8,026 nucleotides of DNA, from the NCBI GenBank assembly GCA_964525675.1, contig CAZGJW010000142.1, positions 1 to 8,026 of the forward strand, written 5' to 3'. The notes under the pieces are model-generated. The model was not told the origin of the DNA. It was given only the letters and a program-made list of their open reading frames with translations, and did no database searches. Positions 1 through 5,555 of the stretch are shown here, piece after piece (positions within the stretch are counted from its first letter, which is position 1; the number at the start of each line of letters is the position of its first letter). The position numbers and the translations under genes are program-made. This DNA comes from CAYSRJ01 sp964525675 (GTDB lineage Bacteria > Spirochaetota > B62-G9 > DRHN01).

Positions 1-26
1 AGAAGTTCACCTTTTTTCATCGTCAT
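1..26 (-). CDS. Transketolase C-terminal subunit, 5' fragment
   Basis: Only the first eight codons lie in the window (MTMKKGEL, from ATG at 26-24, or MKKGEL from the second in-frame ATG at 20-18); the gene runs off the left edge. The ATG at 26-24 overlaps the stop of the upstream transketolase N-terminal gene as ATGA, the usual layout for split transketolases, in which this subunit carries the pyrimidine-binding and C-terminal domains. A Shine-Dalgarno-like AGGTGG lies at 36-31, 4 nt before the first ATG and 10 nt before the second, so either start is possible. Identity rests on position and on the MKKGEL start, which resembles such subunits; the fragment itself is too short to prove it. Confidence 0.7.
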
Positions 27-862
27 TCCCCCACCTTTTCCAGGTCTTTTTCTGCCTGAGCGATCTCTTCGAGTGTGGCCTTCCAGTAGTGGAAATTAAC
101 CTTCCCCTCGGCAAAGGAGATGCCCTTCGATTTTATCGTATTGGCGATGATAACCGAGGGCTTTCCCTCTTCGAAGGGAATGCTTCGTGCGGTTTCCACG
201 ATCTGGGCCATGTCGTGGCCGTTTATCTCCGTTACGTTCCAGCCGAAGGCTTCCCAGCGTTTATCGAGCGGCTCATAGCTCATAACCTGGACGGTCGGGC
301 CGCTGATCTGGAGGGTGTTTCTATCGACAAATACGAGCAGGTTGTCCAGCCCGTGGTGGCTTGCTGCCGCAGCTGCCTCCCAGTTTGATCCCTCTGCAAG
401 CTCTCCGTCACCCATGATAACGTATACCTTCGAGTCGAGCCCGTCCATCCGAAGCCCCATGGCCATGCCGCCGGCAATCGAAAGCCCGTGCCCGAGGGCT
501 CCGGTGTTCGTTTCCACCCCCGGTAGCTTGTGCATGTCGGGATGGCCAGGAAGTCTGGATTTCAGGGAACCGTAGGTATCGAGTATCTCCTTTTCGAAAA
601 AACCCTTTTCAGCGAGCACGCCGTACAGTGCGAGGCACTTGTGGCCGGCAGAGAGCACGAGCCTGTCTCTCTCGCGCCACTTTGGATTCTTCGGGTCAAC
701 CCGCATAATATTGAAGTAGAGCGCCGTAAGGATATCGGCTGTCGAAAGGGCGCCCCCAACATGGCCCGATCTGCCCGCCTTTATCATCCGTAAAACGTTC
801 TTCCGGACGTTTCGAGCCTGCATTTCAAGTGCATCTTTTTCTGTTTTACTGAGTGTGTACAT
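23..862 (-). CDS. tkt: Transketolase, N-terminal (TPP-binding) subunit
   Basis: A 279-aa protein equivalent to the thiamine-diphosphate-binding N-terminal half of transketolase, which moves two-carbon ketol units between sugar phosphates in the non-oxidative pentose phosphate pathway (cytoplasm). Visible signatures are SGHVGGALS near residues 32-40 (family usually GHPGG or GHIGG), LSAGH at 70-74 with a likely TPP/substrate histidine, GALGHGLS at 121-128, and the TPP-Mg motif starting GDGELAEG at 151-158 and ending at N182. The length is typical of the half-size subunit of split transketolases, and the C-terminal subunit follows with an ATGA overlap, indicating translational coupling. The ATG at 862-860 is preceded by AGGAG with about 9 nt spacing. 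The upstream gap to the isomerase gene (863-1016) shows no promoter, terminator or convincing ORF, so co-transcription with the isomerase is likely. Confidence 0.93.
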   Translation of the reverse strand: MYTLSKTEKDALEMQARNVRKNVLRMIKAGRSGHVGGALSTADILTALYFNIMRVDPKNPKWRERDRLVLSAGHKCLALYGVLAEKGFFEKEILDTYGSLKSRLPGHPDMHKLPGVETNTGALGHGLSIAGGMAMGLRMDGLDSKVYVIMGDGELAEGSNWEAAAAASHHGLDNLLVFVDRNTLQISGPTVQVMSYEPLDKRWEAFGWNVTEINGHDMAQIVETARSIPFEEGKPSVIIANTIKSKGISFAEGKVNFHYWKATLEEIAQAEKDLEKVGE

Positions 863-1016
863 CTGTCTTTTCTCCTGCAGTTGACTGGAAAATTATCCTG
901 AGGCTTTGGGTCCGGAGCTTGACGGTACATCCCAACCGGGAACGGGTAAAATGGTGTTCACGAGTCTTGGGAATGTGCCGTACACCGGTGAAATTCCGGG
1001 CACTCTGCCGACTTTT

Positions 1017-1463
1017 TCAGTGTGAATGCTCTTTCGAGTACTCGATGATACGCTGAATTTTCGGCTCAGACCGTCCGCCCGGTGTATAATCTGAGTTCAT
1101 CCACACAGTGACGAGTGTTTTAGCAAGCATATAACCGGTGACCTGTGAGCCGAGTGTCATGATGTTTGCGTTGTTGCTTTTTCTCGACCGTTCGGTTGAA
1201 TACGCATCTGCGCACAGTGCGGCATAGGCGCCGGGGACCTTGTTTGCGGTAATACTCATTCCGATACCGGTTCCGCAGATGAGTATCCCACGGTCATGTT
1301 TTCCGGCAGCAACCGCTTCTGCAACCTTTATCGCCACGTTGGCATACACCGGATCATCGCTTCCGTAGTCCTCCCACTCATAGCCGAGCTCAGTGAGATG
1401 TTCCTTAATAACCTCTTTCAAGTCGGATGCATTCGGGTCGCATCCGATTGCAACCTTTTTCAT
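1017..1463 (-). CDS. rpiB: RpiB/LacA/LacB-family sugar-phosphate isomerase
   Basis: A 148-aa cytoplasmic aldose-ketose phosphate isomerase. The family core is clear: GCDPNASDLKE at 7-17, ICGTGIGMSI at 62-71 with the probable catalytic Cys63 and Thr65, ANKVPG at 73-78, SNNANIMTLG at 96-105 and phosphate-binding GGR at 129-131. Against E. coli RpiB as I remember it, His10 is replaced by Pro10, His99 by Ser96 and Arg137 by Lys135. The YAN segment at 40-42, SNNA and the GGRS tail resemble erythrulose-phosphate isomerases (EryI/DerI type), so ribose 5-phosphate may not be the substrate. The ATG at 1463-1461 is chosen because GGGGAG lies about 6 nt upstream; an in-frame ATG at 1535-1533 has no ribosome site and would add 24 residues without family similarity. 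The split transketolase genes follow on the same strand, which supports a role in pentose/tetrose phosphate metabolism. Confidence 0.9.
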   Translation of the reverse strand: MKKVAIGCDPNASDLKEVIKEHLTELGYEWEDYGSDDPVYANVAIKVAEAVAAGKHDRGILICGTGIGMSITANKVPGAYAALCADAYSTERSRKSNNANIMTLGSQVTGYMLAKTLVTVWMNSDYTPGGRSEPKIQRIIEYSKEHSH

Positions 1464-1482
1464 GGTATTCTCCCCTGTCCGT

Positions 1483-1516
1483 AAAAAAGTTATTCGGACG
1501 CCTCTCGTCCGAATAA
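1483..1516 (-). terminator. Intrinsic terminator/attenuator hairpin in the isomerase leader
   Basis: On the minus strand an 11-bp perfect stem (1516-1506 TTATTCGGACG paired with 1500-1490 CGTCCGAATAA, 5-nt loop AGAGG) is followed one base later by TTTTTT (1488-1483). This is the classical form of a rho-independent terminator and is directional: the plus strand has no T-tract after the stem. It lies only about 20 nt before the isomerase ATG, leaving no room for a promoter after it. It may therefore end acyl-CoA synthetase transcripts and also attenuate transcription from the promoter at 1562-1590. Confidence 0.75.
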
Positions 1517-1537
1517 TGCCGTACACCGCAGGCATTA
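1514..1537 (-). promoter_or_regulatory. Inverted repeat overlapping the leader terminator
   Basis: The 7-bp repeat TAATGCC (1514-1520) and GGCATTA (1531-1537) is separated by 10 nt. In the transcript it would form a hairpin sharing 3 nt (1514-1516) with the 5' arm of the terminator at 1490-1516, so it could compete weakly with it. It could equally be a DNA operator downstream of the promoter. Its function is inferred from position only. Confidence 0.35.
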
Positions 1538-1561
1538 AAAAATCAACAATTGATGGTTCAA

Positions 1562-1590
1562 AAAATAATGATTTGCAGGGTGAAGGTCAA
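1562..1590 (-). promoter_or_regulatory. Sigma-70-type promoter for the isomerase-transketolase unit
   Basis: On the minus strand, TTGACC (1590-1585) and TATTTT (1567-1562) are separated by exactly 17 nt. Transcription would start near 1554, giving a leader of about 90 nt before the ATG at 1463. A short inverted repeat ATCAA-CAA-TTGAT (1542-1554) sits at the expected start site. The match is good but is based on consensus alone. Confidence 0.5.
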
Positions 1591-1727
1591 TTATTCTCGT
1601 GTCGGATGTTTGTTTGGATGGAGACTTTTTCTAATTTTTATATAAGGCTCAAAAACTGTAAGAGCTGTTGCCCCCTTCTTTGTTTCGCGTAATGATGGAA
1701 GGATTTTGAAGATCTTCACCAGTATAG

Positions 1728-3635
1728 CTACCGATACATCGAGGCGATATGTTCGCCGTAGGCATCGGAGATGATGTTTCTTCGTATCTTCAGGGTCTGG
1801 GTGAGCTCTCTCCCTATCTCGAACTCCTTCGAGAGGAGTCTGAAAGTCGGGATGTATTCCACCGTCCTGAACCCGTTTTTCGGCGATATGAGGGATTTCA
1901 CCTCAGTTCTGTACAGGTTTTTCACAGTCGGGTGTTCCAGAAGCCCATCCCTTGATCCGTACTCGACACCCGTTTCCCGGGCATACTCCTCCAGTTTCTC
2001 GAAATCGGGAACGATGAGCGCACCGAGTGTCTTCTTGTCCTGGCCGACCACCATCACCTGATTGATGAATATGCTCTCTGTAAGTTTCTGCTCGATCGGG
2101 AGAGGCTCGATATTTTCTCCTCCGAGGAGCACGATGGTGTCTTTTGCCCTTCCCGTTATCTGCAGCTCACCTTCGTATGTCATGCGCCCGAGGTCGCCCG
2201 TATTCATCCAACCGTCAGCTGTGATAACCTTTTCGGTAGCTTCCGGGTTCTTGTAATATCCCTTCATAACGAGGGGGCCCTTGACCATGATGATGCCCTT
2301 GTGTCCGGAAGGAAGCTGTTTGCCGTTCTCATCGACTATCTTCACCTGTACTTCCTCAAGAAGAGGTCCCACTGTGTACGGGACCGGCCGCTCGAACGTT
2401 CTAACCGCTACAATCGGTGAGGTTTCGGTAAGCCCGTACCCTTCGAGCACCCTGAGACGAACGCCCGCGAAAAAGTCGTCCACATGACTCTGCAGGGCGC
2501 CGCCGCCGCTAATGCCGGCAAGAAGGCAGCCTCCCGTTTTCTCCCGTATCTTGTTATACACGAGCCTGTCCCCCACCACTATAACGGGTCTCAGGAGAAA
2601 TGCCCTGATTGCAGAAACCACGACCTCTCCAGTCCGTTCGAACATTTTTTTTGGCCTGTAGTATGGAAGAAGACCCTTCAATCTCATTCTGCTTTTATGA
2701 TACCGAATACCCATTTTGACGAAAAAGAGGAAGATTCCGCGCTTGATCGCACTATCCTTGCTTATCTTGTAGTGTATTGCGTTGTACAGGGCCTCCCAGA
2801 TCCGCGGCACACTCACGATATAGTTCGGTTTTTCCGTCTCGAAATCCTTCAGCAGCACCTGGGCAGTCGGCTTGCTGTATGCGTTCGAGGCTCCCACGTA
2901 GAGCAGTATATACTCGCAGGTCCGTTCGAATGAGTGCCAGGCGGGCAGTATGGAAAGAAACCTGTCTCCCTTCGTGATGGGCACCGATTTAGGCCCGTTT
3001 CGCACATTGTGCATGATATTTCCGTGTGTGAGCATCACGCCCTTGGGCTCGCCGGTTGTGCCGGAGGTGTATATGATCGTTGCGACATCATCAGGTTTTA
3101 CGGCTTTTGATGCGTTTACAAACTGCCGGTCTCCGACTGCGAGGAGCTCTTTCCCCCTCTTGATCAGCCCGTCCATGGTATATATGTTCATCAGGCTGTA
3201 GTCTTGAGGGTCGATCTCCTTTTCACTGCTTATGAGGATGAGGTTCTTGAGGGTCGGAAGGTTTTCGCCTATGATGTAGATTTTCTCGAGCTGCTTTTTA
3301 TCTTCCACAAACGCAGTTACAACGTCAGCATGTCTGAGTATATATTCGATCTCCTGCGGTGTGGTATCACTGCCCCTCGGTACATCGCAGGCGCCAGTGC
3401 CGAGTACGGCAAGATCGCACATTATCCACTCGAACCGGTTATCGGAGATGAGCCCGATACGGTCATCCTTCTTTACCCCGAGATCGATAAGCCCTGTTCC
3501 AAGCTTTTGTATGATTTCACCGAGATCGCGGTATGAAATAGGTTTAAATATCTCCCCTTCCCGTATCTTGAGGGCGGGGAGCTCGGAAAACGTATCAGCA
3601 CTTTCCATTATCATTTCATTCAATGTAGAAGACAT
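1728..3635 (-). CDS. Long-chain fatty acid-CoA ligase (AMP-binding)
   Basis: A 635-aa ANL-superfamily enzyme that activates fatty acids as acyl-AMP and transfers them to CoA, supplying phospholipid synthesis or beta-oxidation; it probably acts at the inner face of the cytoplasmic membrane. Motifs in order are the AMP-binding loop YTSGTTGEPKG (189-199), YGLTETSP (400-407), the ATP-ribose-binding aspartate in TGD (479-481), the hinge GRAKDTI (495-501), and a C-terminal LTQTLKIRR (611-619) with the probable catalytic lysine K616. The length and the DVPRGSD segment (84-90) fit the large FAA1/FadD15-like subgroup and not the shorter E. coli FadD type. The start is supported by GGAGGT-like AGGAGG complement at 3641-3646, 5 nt upstream. 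It has its own promoter and no partner on its strand; no terminator directly follows, and the nearest is at 1483-1516. Chain length cannot be judged. Confidence 0.93.
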   Translation of the reverse strand: MSSTLNEMIMESADTFSELPALKIREGEIFKPISYRDLGEIIQKLGTGLIDLGVKKDDRIGLISDNRFEWIMCDLAVLGTGACDVPRGSDTTPQEIEYILRHADVVTAFVEDKKQLEKIYIIGENLPTLKNLILISSEKEIDPQDYSLMNIYTMDGLIKRGKELLAVGDRQFVNASKAVKPDDVATIIYTSGTTGEPKGVMLTHGNIMHNVRNGPKSVPITKGDRFLSILPAWHSFERTCEYILLYVGASNAYSKPTAQVLLKDFETEKPNYIVSVPRIWEALYNAIHYKISKDSAIKRGIFLFFVKMGIRYHKSRMRLKGLLPYYRPKKMFERTGEVVVSAIRAFLLRPVIVVGDRLVYNKIREKTGGCLLAGISGGGALQSHVDDFFAGVRLRVLEGYGLTETSPIVAVRTFERPVPYTVGPLLEEVQVKIVDENGKQLPSGHKGIIMVKGPLVMKGYYKNPEATEKVITADGWMNTGDLGRMTYEGELQITGRAKDTIVLLGGENIEPLPIEQKLTESIFINQVMVVGQDKKTLGALIVPDFEKLEEYARETGVEYGSRDGLLEHPTVKNLYRTEVKSLISPKNGFRTVEYIPTFRLLSKEFEIGRELTQTLKIRRNIISDAYGEHIASMYR

Positions 3636-3659
3636 GGACGACCTCCGTCTTAATTGTCT

Positions 3660-3688
3660 ATTATTATATGTATGATATTTCCCGTCAA
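3660..3688 (-). promoter_or_regulatory. Promoter of the acyl-CoA synthetase gene
   Basis: On the minus strand, TTGACG (3688-3683) is followed after 17 nt by AATAAT (3665-3660), each one mismatch from the sigma-70 consensus. It lies about 25 nt before the gene start, giving a very short leader that carries the GGAGGT ribosome site. The surrounding DNA is markedly AT-rich. Confidence 0.5.
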
Positions 3689-3706
3689 CAGTTTATTTTA
3701 TGTTGA
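3685..3706. promoter_or_regulatory. Candidate operator in the divergent promoter region
   Basis: The inverted repeat TCAACA (3685-3690) and TGTTGA (3701-3706) has a 10-nt AT-rich spacer. It overlaps the upstream end of the acyl-CoA synthetase -35 element and lies between two divergent genes, as expected for a dimeric repressor or activator site. No regulator gene is present in the window and the half-sites are short, so this is suggestive only. I could not find a convincing promoter for the plus-strand gene in this gap. Confidence 0.3.
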
Positions 3707-3773
3707 AAATGGCGTTTACCGAAGACTGGATTTGTATATGAACCGGCTTACCTGGAGTGAGTAGGGACCTGTG

Positions 3774-5312
3774 ATGAAAAGTAATACCATACAGCAGGCT
3801 GTCCTGGAGATGGCCGATACGGTGGCAGGAAGCAGGATTCAGAAGATACGGCTTCTTGATTTCTGTACACCGATATTTGATCTTTATGGTCAAAACGGTC
3901 TGTTTTTACTGGCTGTTTCCCTGAAAAAGGGTGACAGTGGGTTTCATCTGCTCTTTGAAAAAATAAAAAGTGCATATCTCTACGGGTCTCCTGCATCACA
4001 GCAGTTTTACACACTTGTGCGGGGGTTCAGGATAGAGCAGCTGCAGTACATCGAACAGTGTGTCGCAATGAGGATACACTCATCATCGGTTCGTTATCTG
4101 ATTTTTGATTTCAAGGCTTACAATGCGCTTGTACTCAATGAAAAGGGTGAGATTGTTTTCAGGTTTTTAAAAAGTAAGCCGGAAGCCGATTTCTCGCATA
4201 TTCGGTCGATTGCAGAACATGTGAAGGCTAACGGGGAAAAAGATTCCGGGTGGGGTGAGATAGTTCCGGAAAAACAGTCTGACATCCATATCAAAAAAAG
4301 AAAAGACACAGTATCGTCAGGTGAACTTTCATTAAACAGGGAGCTCTCAGCACTGTTTTTTAAAAAACACTCAGAAGCATTCGTTCACGGGGCCTTGAAG
4401 GTCATAAAGAGCGAGCAGAAGAAAGCGGTCCGACTTCTGGAAAAGCTGCAGCTTGAAGCGGAGGAACTTGAAAACAGTGAAGCGATACGGATCTGCGGCG
4501 AACTTTTAAAGTACAACCTTTCGAAGGTACAAAGGGGGGCCTCTTCCGTTTCACTGAAGGATTTCAAGGGAAATGATGTTGAAATCAGGCTTGATCCGGC
4601 CCGCAGTCCCGCCGAGAACATGCACCGGTATTTCGAGCGGTACAAGAAACTCGGCAGAAAAAAGGAGATATTTGAAAAAAAATATGAATATGAAACAAAA
4701 AGACTCCGTGCATTAAACAGTCTTTTACGGCACGTATCGGACAAAAAAACCATATCTCTGGGCACCCCTCCCTCTGCGGTGCTTGATTTGTTGCAGGGGG
4801 AGTATTTTAAAGAGAGTTTTCGAAAACGAGTGGCAAACGTACTGGTTCAGCGCCCTGACAGGCGACCATTGAAAAAAGAGGAGGCAAAGGCGGAGTTTCT
4901 TCGTTTCACCTCGGGCACCGGTAAGGTTATACTGGTGGGAAAAAATGCCCGTGAGAACGAGGAGCTTGCGATCAGAAAGGCCAGGGGAAACGACCTCTGG
5001 TTTCATGTCGAAGACGGCACGGGAAGCGCAGTCGTGCTGCGCTATGACAGAAAGGGTGAGTTTCAGGAGACGGATATAGCAGATGCAGCGGCTCTTGCCC
5101 TTTATTTCAGCAAGCTTCGGGGCCAGGGAGCGGGGAATGTGGTGTATACGCACTGCAAGTACGTGAAGAAACCCAGAGGAACAAAGCCTGGGTACGTGAT
5201 CTATCATCACAACAAGACGAGGTATACCATGGTTGAAGATGAGGTCCTGGCACGGCTTATTGATTCGAAGATACCCATCATGATGAGCGGATTGAAGAGG
5301 GCTGAAAGATAA
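3774..5312 (+). CDS. rqcH: RqcH/NFACT-family ribosome quality-control protein (Rqc2 homologue)
   Basis: A 512-aa protein of the NFACT family (formerly 'fibronectin-binding'), whose characterised members bind obstructed 50S subunits with peptidyl-tRNA and add alanine tails that mark stalled peptides for degradation. The C-terminal NFACT-R domain is clear: VGKNARENEELA at 388-399, NDLWFH at 406-411 and KPRGTKPGYVIY at 466-477. A charged helical middle (about 186-325) fits the HhH/coiled-coil part. The N-terminal domain (1-150) is recognisable but divergent, and the DR pair used by B. subtilis RqcH (D97-R98) appears as M99-R100. The protein is shorter than the usual 550-570 aa. ATG 3774 is preferred over GTG 3771 because AGGGA (3763-3767) stands 6 nt before it. 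It diverges from the acyl-CoA synthetase; argG follows after 243 bp. Confidence 0.88.
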   Translation: MKSNTIQQAVLEMADTVAGSRIQKIRLLDFCTPIFDLYGQNGLFLLAVSLKKGDSGFHLLFEKIKSAYLYGSPASQQFYTLVRGFRIEQLQYIEQCVAMRIHSSSVRYLIFDFKAYNALVLNEKGEIVFRFLKSKPEADFSHIRSIAEHVKANGEKDSGWGEIVPEKQSDIHIKKRKDTVSSGELSLNRELSALFFKKHSEAFVHGALKVIKSEQKKAVRLLEKLQLEAEELENSEAIRICGELLKYNLSKVQRGASSVSLKDFKGNDVEIRLDPARSPAENMHRYFERYKKLGRKKEIFEKKYEYETKRLRALNSLLRHVSDKKTISLGTPPSAVLDLLQGEYFKESFRKRVANVLVQRPDRRPLKKEEAKAEFLRFTSGTGKVILVGKNARENEELAIRKARGNDLWFHVEDGTGSAVVLRYDRKGEFQETDIADAAALALYFSKLRGQGAGNVVYTHCKYVKKPRGTKPGYVIYHHNKTRYTMVEDEVLARLIDSKIPIMMSGLKRAER

Positions 5313-5314
5313 AC

Positions 5315-5344
5315 TTGACTCTTATTTAGCTGTTTGAGTAATAT
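5315..5344 (+). promoter_or_regulatory. Candidate promoter for argG
   Basis: TTGACT (5315-5320) and TAATAT (5339-5344) are separated by 18 nt, starting 3 nt after the rqcH stop codon. Transcription would begin near 5351 and give a leader of about 205 nt containing the long inverted repeat and the terminator described below. The -10 match is only moderate. A second, weaker pair (TTGATA 5422-5427, TAAAAC 5446-5451) lies inside the inverted repeat. Confidence 0.4.
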
Positions 5345-5373
5345 TGTTCATTGTTTTTTTATCGATTTTTATC

Positions 5374-5495
5374 TGGTGCTACAGCGATACTTACTGATTA
5401 TTTGGTATAAAATGCAACTTTTTGATACAAAACAGGTCTTGGTTGTAAAACATATTTGAATCCCTTTTGAGATGAAAAGTATCGCTGTAGTACTA
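5374..5495. repeat. Long-range inverted repeat enclosing an AT-rich core in the argG leader
   Basis: CTACAGCGATACTT (5379-5392) and AAGTATCGCTGTAG (5477-5490) are perfect 14-bp reverse complements. In RNA the pairing extends outward to 5374/5495 with two G-U pairs, making a 19-bp stem around an 84-nt, clearly AT-rich loop. A perfect 14-bp match at this distance is unlikely by chance in 8 kb. It could be the closing stem of a structured leader RNA for argG, or the terminal repeats of a small non-autonomous mobile element; TATC flanks both sides (5370-5373, 5494-5497), but the outer ends are not cleanly symmetrical. Confidence 0.7.
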
Positions 5496-5552
5496 TCAGA
5501 CCGACTCGATCGGTCTTTTATCGTATTTATTGAAGGTTCGATCAAGGAGTAA
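5472..5552 (+). CDS. Possible 26-aa leader peptide upstream of argG
   Basis: An ATG-started ORF (begins MKSIAVVL, ends SIKE) stops with TAA 3 nt before the argG GTG, in the same frame as argG, and its last codons contain the argG ribosome site AAGGAG. It runs through the terminator hairpin at 5498-5519 and has arginine codons CGA and CGG in that stem (SDRLDRS), which would allow translation to interfere with termination. Against it: no clear Shine-Dalgarno precedes the ATG, there are only two Arg codons, and the ORF is short enough to be chance. Confidence 0.22.
   Translation: MKSIAVVLSDRLDRSFIVFIEGSIKE
5498..5519 (+). terminator. Intrinsic terminator upstream of argG
   Basis: A 7-bp perfect stem AGACCGA (5498-5504) and TCGGTCT (5510-5516) with loop CTCGA runs into TTTT (5516-5519), then TTTAT-rich sequence. 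It probably ends rqcH transcripts. Because only 36 nt separate it from the argG start, with no promoter between, transcription of argG must pass through it, so it may act as an attenuator. The T-tract is short, so termination may be partial. Confidence 0.6.
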
Positions 5553-5555
5553 GCG

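Noticed and set aside
976..1528. 12-bp direct repeat TGCCGTACACCG at 976-987 and 1517-1528 flanking the isomerase gene
   Set aside because: A 12-bp repeat is expected by chance once or more in an 8-kb window, and nothing else marks it as an element boundary.
1464..1535. 24-residue N-terminal extension of the isomerase from an in-frame ATG at 1535-1533
   Set aside because: No ribosome site precedes it, the extension crosses the terminator hairpin and has no family similarity, and ATG 1463 has GGGGAG at good spacing.
1707..1718. Perfect 12-bp palindrome TGAAGATCTTCA just after the acyl-CoA synthetase stop codon
   Set aside because: It has no loop and no T-tract on the minus strand, so it is not a credible terminator; it may be a chance palindrome.
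5354..5360. Run of seven T after rqcH as its terminator
   Set aside because: No GC-rich stem stands immediately upstream; the hairpin at 5498-5519 is the better candidate.
5412..5459. 15-aa ORF in the loop of the long inverted repeat
   Set aside because: No ribosome site and no arginine codons; too short to support as an arginine attenuator peptide.
5529..5542. ArgR-box-like ATTGAAGGTTCGAT upstream of argG
   Set aside because: It only loosely resembles the TGAAT/ATTCA half-sites, lacks the tandem arrangement and lies within the ribosome-site region.
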